Source: an uncultured Lachnospiraceae bacterium (GTDB lineage: Bacteria > Bacillota > Clostridia > Lachnospirales > Lachnospiraceae). From it: a DNA stretch of 58,796 bases. The DNA lies in assembly GCA_949472775.1 (NCBI GenBank), contig CASWVG010000013.1, forward strand, positions 1 to 58,796. The letters are read 5' to 3'. Under the pieces are notes generated by a model, which saw nothing but the letters and a program-made list of their open reading frames with translations, made no database searches and was not told where the DNA came from. Within the stretch, counting starts at the first letter, position 1. Every line of letters begins with the position of its first letter. Below are positions 53,027-58,796 of this stretch, piece by piece. The translations under genes were made by a program, and so were the position numbers.

Positions 53027-54121
53027 TCACTCCAAAAACGCAAGAAACCGCTTGGCGCACGTCACATTGGAAAGCCGCTCTCTGTAGGAGAGGCAGTTCG
53101 ACACATATCCGTCGTTTCCTGAAACGATCCGCGCAAGCGCATCCGCCTGCCAGTCGTCCTCCACAATCCCCAGTTCTTCCCGCCTGATATAGGAGGCGTT
53201 ATAGGGAACGGAGGTCGTCACCACCGGGGTGCCCATCGCAATGCTCTCCACAATGGAGACCATGTTGTTATCCTTTTCCGTGGAAACAAGAAGCGCCCTG
53301 GACACCGCAACAATGGGCAGCAGTTCTTCGTGGGAAAGCTTTCCGTGAAACGTCACCTTTTCCTCCAGACCAAGCTTTCGCACAAGCTGTCTGAGGGACA
53401 TTTCCTCCTCTCCCGCCCCGATAATATGCAGGACATACGTCTCATGCCCCGCCTTCACAAAACTGCCGAAGGTCTCTATGGTATGCGCAATCCGTTTGCG
53501 GGGAATCAGCTGGGAGACCACCGCAAAGCAGTCCTCCCTCTCTCCGCCTCCGGAAACCGGAAATTTTTCCAGATCCACGCCATGGTCGACAGGTTCCGCC
53601 TCCACCCCCGGCATAAACCGGCGGATAAAAGCTGCCGCTTCCTCGGAGCGGGGAACCACCCTCGCGCGCCGCATCAAAAACTTTGCCACAAACTGATACC
53701 AGAACTTGGCAGGAATCTGATGCAGCATATGATTGTAAGCCGCCAGTTCATGCCAGATGACCGTTTTTTCCGGAGCCACCCTTGCCGCCGTGTAGGACCA
53801 TGTGGCAAAAACCTCACTTGTGACAATAATGTCATATTCTTTGTGATCCCTCAAATACCTGCGAATGCCGGGCATATACGGAAAGCAGCGGGGCATAAAC
53901 AGCCTGCGAAAAACGGTGTGAAACCAGAGTACAGGAAACTCGTACTTTTCCCCGCAAACCGGCCTGTAATCCTCCGCGGCGATCAGCGTCACATCGTGCC
54001 CTGCCCGCAGAAATCCCAGACACATCGTATAAATCATTGTGTCCTTTATGGAATCCACCCGGGGAATCCTGTTCGTCTCCGCCGTATATAATATGGGATT
54101 GATCACCAGCACCTTGCTCAT
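53027..54121 (-). CDS. Family 4 glycosyltransferase
   Basis: The 364-aa GT-B fold protein has an N-terminal acceptor domain and a C-terminal donor domain. FAVVSQLIPRKRIAHTIETF starts the second half. VTFHGKLSHEELLPIV and STEKDNNMVSIVESIAMGTPVV carry the nucleotide-sugar E-x7-E-type region. The N-terminal region holds LRAGHDVTLIAAED. GGAGG is 5 nt before the ATG. It is followed, after 164 nt with no clear feature, by the GT8 gene and preceded by a second GT4 gene; the two probably add successive residues of the same repeat unit. Confidence 0.93.
   Translation of the reverse strand: MSKVLVINPILYTAETNRIPRVDSIKDTMIYTMCLGFLRAGHDVTLIAAEDYRPVCGEKYEFPVLWFHTVFRRLFMPRCFPYMPGIRRYLRDHKEYDIIVTSEVFATWSYTAARVAPEKTVIWHELAAYNHMLHQIPAKFWYQFVAKFLMRRARVVPRSEEAAAFIRRFMPGVEAEPVDHGVDLEKFPVSGGGEREDCFAVVSQLIPRKRIAHTIETFGSFVKAGHETYVLHIIGAGEEEMSLRQLVRKLGLEEKVTFHGKLSHEELLPIVAVSRALLVSTEKDNNMVSIVESIAMGTPVVTTSVPYNASYIRREELGIVEDDWQADALARIVSGNDGYVSNCLSYRERLSNVTCAKRFLAFLE
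53821..53834. repeat. TGACA-N4-TGTCA palindrome (spacer ATAA)
   Basis: Exact copy in the GT4 gene (Y-D-I-I-V-T). Confidence 0.75.
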
Positions 54122-54154
54122 AGTTACCTCCTCACCGGAGCATTCTTATCCCTT

Positions 54155-55204
54155 TCATCGCGCCACCTGGGCAAGAAATCTGTCCGCAATCTTTGCTGTC
54201 GTAAGCTCACCCCTCAGCTTCACCGCTTCCCCTCCGAGTCTTTCACCAAGAGCCGGATCGTCAGCCAGCCGCCCCATGGCATGCACAAGCGCATCCACAT
54301 CTCCCACCGGAACAAGGACGCCGTTCACACCATCCCGGATGTACATGCGGGAGCCGCCGATCGGGCAGTCCGTGGCAATTACGGGAAGCCCGATCGCCAT
54401 CGCCTCCAGCATGGAATTGGAAATACCCTCGTAATCCGAGGAAAGCACATACATGGCTGCCGTCCTGATATCTGCAAGGACATGATCGGAAAACCCTCTA
54501 AAGCTGACACATTTGTCAATTTTGAGTTCTACCGCGAACTCCCTGAGTTCTGTCTCCATTTCCCCCTGTCCGTAAAGCTCCAATACATAGTCCCTGTGAT
54601 TTTCCACAAAAGAAGCAAACGCCCGCAGCAGCAGTTTATGGTTTTTCTGGGCGTTCAGGCGCCCCACCGCCACGATCCGTTTCTCTCTTTCCCCCTCATA
54701 GGACTCCTCTTCCGGCTCCAGCGGGTTGGGAATTACCACGCTCTTTTTCCGGATTCCCGCCGGAAAACTTTTCACCGCGTCCTCTGTCTGACACACTACC
54801 ACTCTGGCCCGGCGGTAGCAAAGATCGCGAATCCTCCTGTGCTCGTAACGGGTAGGATCATTGCGCTCGGAGACGAGGAAAAAATGCTTCTGTCCCAATG
54901 CGGCCACCGCGGAAAACACCGTTCCCATAGCGCTGAAAGCCCATATCTGACAGTTTTTATTCGCACGATAAAACTGCCGCATCCTGCGCAGTCTCTCAAG
55001 CCTTGCCCGGGCGCTTCCGCCGGAAGGAGCGCCAATGCTCACCACCTCAATCCGGGAGTCAAGCGGATACGCTCTCTCTCTGCCGGCAAAGAGAAGGATC
55101 GTTACCGGTATGTCCCGTCTGCTGTATTCATTTGCCAGAAGCGCCACAACCCGCTCCGTGCCTCCCCCCGGCATGTCGGGTATGACAAATACGATTTTTT
55201 CCAT
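54155..55204 (-). CDS. Family 4 glycosyltransferase
   Basis: The 349-aa GT-B protein opens IVFVIPDMPGGGTERVVALLAN. The donor-domain motifs are VAVGRLNAQKNHKLLLRAF, VSFRGFSDHVLADI and SSDYEGISNSMLEAMAIGLPV (E-x7-E), with GVNGVLVPVGD near the end, as in GT4 enzymes acting on surface glycans. It precedes the other GT4 gene by 33 nt. The donor sugar cannot be read from sequence; UDP-linked sugars are supplied by neighbouring genes. Confidence 0.94.
   Translation of the reverse strand: MEKIVFVIPDMPGGGTERVVALLANEYSRRDIPVTILLFAGRERAYPLDSRIEVVSIGAPSGGSARARLERLRRMRQFYRANKNCQIWAFSAMGTVFSAVAALGQKHFFLVSERNDPTRYEHRRIRDLCYRRARVVVCQTEDAVKSFPAGIRKKSVVIPNPLEPEEESYEGEREKRIVAVGRLNAQKNHKLLLRAFASFVENHRDYVLELYGQGEMETELREFAVELKIDKCVSFRGFSDHVLADIRTAAMYVLSSDYEGISNSMLEAMAIGLPVIATDCPIGGSRMYIRDGVNGVLVPVGDVDALVHAMGRLADDPALGERLGGEAVKLRGELTTAKIADRFLAQVAR
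54505..54518. repeat. TGACA-N4-TGTCA palindrome (spacer CATT)
   Basis: Exact copy in the second GT4 gene, at its V-S-F-R-G strand (I-D-K-C-V-S). Confidence 0.75.
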
Positions 55205-55230
55205 TCTGATTCCTCCACCAAAACCCCCAT

Positions 55231-55259
55231 TTTACGATACGGCATTTACATGATATAAT
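55231..55259 (+). promoter_or_regulatory. Promoter for the plus-strand GT2 gene
   Basis: TTTACG (55231-55236), 17 bp, TATAAT (55254-55259). The gene start is 37 nt beyond the -10 with a strong AAAAGGAG ribosome site, which also fixes the ATG at 55297. Confidence 0.7.
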
Positions 55260-55296
55260 GAGCGCAAGAAAAAACATTCCAGAAAAGGAGCCGCCT

Positions 55297-56313
55297 ATGT
55301 CACCCACACCATTTTTAAGCATCATCGTGCCCATATATAATACAGAATCCTGCCTTTCCGAATGTCTCGACAGCATCCTTGCCCAGACCTTTGCGGATTT
55401 CGAGGTTCTTCTCATAGATGATGGCTCCACAGATGGCTCGGCCGCCCTTGCCGGATCCTACGCCGCGAAGGACTCCCGCATCCGCTGTATCCACAAAGAA
55501 AACGGCGGACACATGTCTGCAAGGCAGGAAGGTTTCCGATATGCTTCCGGTGAGTATGTGACTTTCGTGGACAGCGACGACTGGATTGATCCCTCCATGT
55601 ATGAACATATGTGCGGCGCTGCCGCAAAACATGACACAGATGTCGTTTGCTGTAACTACACTGCAGTCACGCCCAATAAACGCATTGAGCGGCGGGACGT
55701 CTGTGCCCCCGGTTTCTATGACCGCAAAGGACTCGAAGAGAACGTCTTCCCTGTCATGCTTTTTTCCGGGAATTTCTACCACTTCGGAGTCTCCCCAAGC
55801 CTCTGCAACAAGCTGTTTCGCAGAACGCTTTTCAAAAAACATCTTTTCCGTGTTCCCCTGTCCCTTAAACTGGGCGAAGACGGGCTTGCCGTCTATCCCT
55901 GCCTGCTGGAAGCTTCCTCTGCCTGCTTTCTCGACAAATCCCTCTATTATTACCGGAGCAGCGACGGCTCCCTCACCCACACCATGGATCACGGACGACT
56001 TGCGGAAAACCGTCTGCTCTTCGATACCTATGACAGACTGACCGACCTTACCGCATACCCCTGTATGAAAAAACAGCTTCTCTATTACTATGCCTATCAG
56101 TGTCTCCTGACCTTCCCCCCCGTGTTCCGCACGGAGCAGATGTCCGGTCCGACCGGCAGAAAGGCTTTTTTGGCAGAATGCAGCTATCCTCCAATCAGAC
56201 GGGCGTTTCGCGGCATCAGGAGCAACAGCGTTTCCGGGCTCCATAACAAAGCCTTTGTCTTCTGCATACGTCACAAATTGTATGGGCTGTTCCGCTTTTT
56301 CCTGGCACACTAA
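55297..56313 (+). CDS. Family 2 glycosyltransferase
   Basis: The product is about 338 aa from the ATG at 55297. The GT-A signature is complete: SIIVPIYNTESCLSECLDSI, LLIDDGSTDGS, ENGGHMSARQEGF and FVDSDDWIDP (D-x-D). The remaining C-terminal region has YYYRSSDGSLTH, typical of EpsJ/WcaA-like soluble enzymes, with no TM segment. It is on the opposite strand from the two GT4 genes and divergent from them with its own promoter, so it may be independently expressed. Confidence 0.93.
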   Translation: MSPTPFLSIIVPIYNTESCLSECLDSILAQTFADFEVLLIDDGSTDGSAALAGSYAAKDSRIRCIHKENGGHMSARQEGFRYASGEYVTFVDSDDWIDPSMYEHMCGAAAKHDTDVVCCNYTAVTPNKRIERRDVCAPGFYDRKGLEENVFPVMLFSGNFYHFGVSPSLCNKLFRRTLFKKHLFRVPLSLKLGEDGLAVYPCLLEASSACFLDKSLYYYRSSDGSLTHTMDHGRLAENRLLFDTYDRLTDLTAYPCMKKQLLYYYAYQCLLTFPPVFRTEQMSGPTGRKAFLAECSYPPIRRAFRGIRSNSVSGLHNKAFVFCIRHKLYGLFRFFLAH

Positions 56314-56383
56314 ACTCCGTCTGCCCTATACCCTGCCAGCGTCCCGTCTCCTTCGCCCCATATAGCCAACCTCTTGAACCTGC

Positions 56384-58261
56384 TCAGTATGATTTCTCCC
56401 AGCTCCCTGTCTGATAGAACTGCTCACTGGCATCAATCCCCTGTCTGTCGTCATCCAGCGCAAGCGTCCGGTTGAAGAGATTCGTCCGCGTAAATGCAAG
56501 AACAAGCAGACAGAAGCCAATGACTGCAGCCACACCCAGAACCTTGCCCGGCTTCTTCCACCACCCCGTCCATAAAGGCGATTTCTCAGCCCCGCGCAGC
56601 CCATCCGTCAGCCTCTCCAGAAACGCGGCCCACTCTGCCATACCACAGACCGCATAGGGAATCAGCAGCACAAAGTAAGGTATGGTATAGGATGCACTGG
56701 ATTCCCAGAAAAGGTGGAAAAGATAACCGCCCAGAAAGATCACCGCTCCCATCAGTTCATAGAGATTTCCCCTTCGCCACCGCAAAATAAGATAAAGGAG
56801 CATTCCAAGCAGAATCCATGTCTGCATGTAATTGAGCAGAATCGAAAGTCGCACGCTGCCCCTGCCGCTAATCACACTTTTCAGCCATCCCGGTATCTGC
56901 GTCTCCGACTGCCTTCCCCGGGTACGGTCCAGACAGATAAAGGTAGGGTCATTCCATTGAAAAGCCGTCTTTCTCGCCAGAAAGGGAATCCCCTCGTCCA
57001 CAGGATATTCCAGCATTCTCGCTATAATTGCCTGAAGATCCTGCATGGACGCCTGTGTGACCAGTTCCTGGTCATAATGGTTGTCCGTAAATACGTTGCT
57101 GATGTAACCATTGTAACCCCCAGGACCAAGCGGCGCCTCCTGCATTCCCATAACCACCCAGGAAAGCATAACCTCTCCCTCTGGCAGTTCCTGCCCTGCG
57201 ATCCGTTCCACAGCGACATTGGAAACCTGCGTACAAAACACCACGCTCAGCCCCATGCAGACGATGAAAACAAGAGAAGCCGCGCCCTCTTTCCAATTTC
57301 TATCCTCTGAGAAAAAGAAAATCGAAATCGCGTCATAGACCAGAAAGCAGGCAATGGCGATCAGATAAATCAGACAGTTCATCTTAATCACTGTGGCAAG
57401 CCCCATACAGACAGAAGCCGCCGCCATATACCGCAGGCGTCTGACCGCCAGGTAGCGCTGCGCGAAATAAACCGCTCCCAGTGACAACGCCATGCCCGGC
57501 AGAATACCATATAAATATGTCACATAAAAGGATAACGGCACCCAGGCCAGAAGCCCCAGATACACCGCTATCTGCAATCCCACTCTCTTCTTTTCAAATC
57601 CCTCTGTGTCTTCTCCGGCGGTCACCCCGAAAAGCCCGGAAAGTTTCACGAGCAGGCAGTAAATCACAGCCAGAAAAACCACATACATCAGCTGAATTCC
57701 TACAAAATTTCCCTCTCCGAAAAGGAAACTCAGCAGATAAAAAAACAGAACTATCCCCGATTGAAATGGATAGCAGAAAAGATAGGCTTCCTCCTCAAAC
57801 GAGGAGAAATCCCCCTGTCTCCACTGCATGGCAATGCCATACACCTTCGCCGGATCTGATCCCGGGTAAAGCTGCGTCAGACCCACGTAAGAGGCGGCCA
57901 GAATCACCGTGAGAAGGGTCAGCCCCCAGAATACCATATCTCCCCTGCCTGCCCCATATACTTTTCTGCCCTGCCTGCCAGCCTGACCAGCTCTCCCCGC
58001 ACCAAGTACTTTCCACACTTTGCGTCCCACAAGCAGCGCCGCCGTCAAAAGAGCAAATACAACCAGATGACGCAGGGGGCTGTCCGCTATATTCAGAGTT
58101 CTCTCCTGCTCACTTCCGTCCTCCAGAAACAATCTGCCCACAAAACTTGTGCTGAAAATACTGTGTAAAAACAGCAGAAACACCACTCCCGCAAGCAGCA
58201 GCCGGATCATGCCGTTGACAATCCGGTAGAATAAATGATTCTGCTTCGTATAATTTATCAT
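56384..58261 (-). CDS. GT39-like multi-pass membrane protein
   Basis: The product is about 625 aa from MINYTKQ (58261; AAGGG 7 nt upstream). There are about 12 TM segments. The outward loop after TM3 has LYPGSDPAKVYGIAMQWRQGDF and YLFCYPFQSGIV, in the position of the GT-C Asp motif and substrate-binding helix of GT39-like transferases. A C-terminal periplasmic-type tail ends in the FYQTGSWEKSY segment. It probably transfers a polyprenyl-linked sugar or acts in polymer assembly. It converges with the GT2 gene. Confidence 0.87.
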   Translation of the reverse strand: MINYTKQNHLFYRIVNGMIRLLLAGVVFLLFLHSIFSTSFVGRLFLEDGSEQERTLNIADSPLRHLVVFALLTAALLVGRKVWKVLGAGRAGQAGRQGRKVYGAGRGDMVFWGLTLLTVILAASYVGLTQLYPGSDPAKVYGIAMQWRQGDFSSFEEEAYLFCYPFQSGIVLFFYLLSFLFGEGNFVGIQLMYVVFLAVIYCLLVKLSGLFGVTAGEDTEGFEKKRVGLQIAVYLGLLAWVPLSFYVTYLYGILPGMALSLGAVYFAQRYLAVRRLRYMAAASVCMGLATVIKMNCLIYLIAIACFLVYDAISIFFFSEDRNWKEGAASLVFIVCMGLSVVFCTQVSNVAVERIAGQELPEGEVMLSWVVMGMQEAPLGPGGYNGYISNVFTDNHYDQELVTQASMQDLQAIIARMLEYPVDEGIPFLARKTAFQWNDPTFICLDRTRGRQSETQIPGWLKSVISGRGSVRLSILLNYMQTWILLGMLLYLILRWRRGNLYELMGAVIFLGGYLFHLFWESSASYTIPYFVLLIPYAVCGMAEWAAFLERLTDGLRGAEKSPLWTGWWKKPGKVLGVAAVIGFCLLVLAFTRTNLFNRTLALDDDRQGIDASEQFYQTGSWEKSY

Positions 58262-58378
58262 TTTCGCGCCCTTATCCTTCATTCCTGTATTTTTATATTA
58301 TAGCAAAACTTCCATTTATTTACACGCGAAACTTTATCCGCTTTTCGCTCTGCTACACTGTTTCATGCCTCATCAGAA

Positions 58379-58410
58379 AACGGCCGCCGCACAATTTGGC
58401 TTTGGCCGTT
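58379..58410 (-). terminator. Probable terminator of the partial surface-protein gene
   Basis: On the minus strand AACGGCC (58410-58404) pairs with GGCCGTT (58385-58379), followed by TTTTC. It lies 9 nt after the stop of the gene that runs off the window end. Confidence 0.5.
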
Positions 58411-58419
58411 ATAACAGTA

Positions 58420-58796
58420 TCAGTTATTTTCTTTTTTCAGAATGACCGCTAAAACGATACCCACCAGCAACGCCAGCACTACCGCAGATCCCCACAGAGG
58501 AAGTGCCTGCTGTTTTTTTACTGTCTGCGCTACGTCATTTCCGGCTGACTCAGCCCGAAGACTGATTGCATTCCCTTCCTGCGGTTCCACAGCTTCAGAA
58601 TCGATCTCCGCCTCAGCCCCCTCGGGATAAATTACCCCTTGACGCTCGACATTTTCCGGCGCATCTATGACGCCGTCGCGACTTTCACTCTGTTCATTCT
58701 GAATCTCTTCCCCGGCCTGTTCATCCTGCCCGGTCTGAACGCCTGCCCCGGTCTGTTCATCCTGTCCGCTCTGGACACCTGCCCCGGTCTGTTCAT
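58420..58796 (-). CDS. C-terminal part of a repeat-bearing membrane-anchored protein (partial)
   Basis: About 125 codons are visible; the 5' part lies beyond the window. The frame runs from a 12-aa tandem repeat (D-E-Q-T-G-A-G-V-Q-S/T-G-Q) through an acidic, Gln-rich region with PENVERQGVIYPEG to a single C-terminal TM segment (about 22 residues, WGSAVVLALLVGIVLAVIL) and the tail KKENN, then TGA at 58420-58422. This is a surface-exposed stalk held by a C-terminal anchor. There is no LPxTG motif. The identity of the N-terminal domains cannot be known from this window. Confidence 0.8.
   Translation of the reverse strand, partial: EQTGAGVQSGQDEQTGAGVQTGQDEQAGEEIQNEQSESRDGVIDAPENVERQGVIYPEGAEAEIDSEAVEPQEGNAISLRAESAGNDVAQTVKKQQALPLWGSAVVLALLVGIVLAVILKKENN
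58717..58796 (-). repeat. 36-bp tandem repeat in the partial surface-protein gene
   Basis: CTGTTCATCCTG starts at 58717 and 58753, and the beginning of a third unit (CTGTTCAT) at 58789, a 36-bp period that keeps the reading frame and continues past the window end. Confidence 0.85.

Noticed and set aside
58420-58796. Sortase-anchored surface protein
   Set aside because: No LPxTG-like motif precedes the C-terminal TM; the nearest sequence is ALPLWGSA.

Overview
This 58.8-kb window looks like a Gram-positive Clostridia chromosome, most likely a gut Lachnospiraceae. The evidence is a GC-rich codon style with AGGAGG-type ribosome sites, membrane-anchored GH25 proteins with Big_2 and SpaA-like domains, and several membrane-protein families that are typical of that group. 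The family assignment is inference. No rRNA, tRNA, prophage, IS element or CRISPR array is visible. Nearly everything concerns building, modifying and anchoring cell-surface glycans, and most genes lie on the minus strand.

Region 1 (about 77-12060, minus) is a compact probable operon. In transcription order it holds a 942-aa GH25 surface protein, rfbB, a four-TM CotH-kinase protein with lamin-tail and chitobiase-type domains, a 121-aa membrane protein, a Cthe_2159-type lipoprotein, a VTC/polyphosphate-polymerase-like protein, a DUF4956 membrane protein, rfbA and a second GH25 protein. A strong promoter (TTGATA-17-TATAAT) precedes it. rfbC and rfbD are absent. The VTC/DUF4956/CotH/Cthe_2159 module enclosed by the dTDP-sugar genes and bracketed by two GH25 paralogues is the most coherent under-described system here.

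Region 2 (12.3-19.1 kb) has a zinc-ribbon protein, an SGNH-family protein that has lost its catalytic Ser, an MBOAT acyltransferase with its SGNH-like partner, and two membrane proteins. Region 3 (19.2-29 kb) has a FAD oxidoreductase, an ABC-2 exporter (ATPase plus two unlike permeases), an SGNH lipoprotein, a radical SAM/SPASM protein, a large membrane protein and GtrA. Region 4 (29-36.9 kb) has a VOC protein, a membrane protein, an acyl carrier protein, a FkbH-like HAD-IIIC/GNAT protein, an active-site-complete SGNH hydrolase and another membrane protein. Region 5 (37-44.2 kb) has a DUF6020 protein, a DPM1-like glycosyltransferase, and two MBOATs transcribed divergently, one with its own SGNH partner. 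After a solitary AAA/DUF4143 ATPase, preceded by a 32-bp-period T-tract repeat, Region 6 (45.7-58.3 kb) holds a YdjC-type deacetylase, membrane proteins, GtrB-like, GT8, GT4 and GT2 glycosyltransferases, UDP-glucose dehydrogenase and a UDP-glucuronate-epimerase-like protein. The window ends inside a repeat-bearing surface protein gene.

The likely combined role is as follows. Nucleotide sugars (dTDP-glucose derivatives, UDP-GlcA/GalA) feed glycosyltransferases and GT-C-like membrane enzymes. MBOAT/SGNH pairs, possibly supplied by an ACP charged by the FkbH-like enzyme, acylate the products. The GH25, CotH and Cthe_2159 proteins act at the wall.

The strongest unexplained sequence signal is an interrupted palindrome, TGACA-N4-TGTCA. 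It occurs exactly 14 times, always with a 4-bp spacer, and almost always inside genes, where about 0.06 copies are expected by chance. Other unexplained signals are a three-copy structured repeat with a conserved TCC-N-ATGG loop, and the phased T-tract array.
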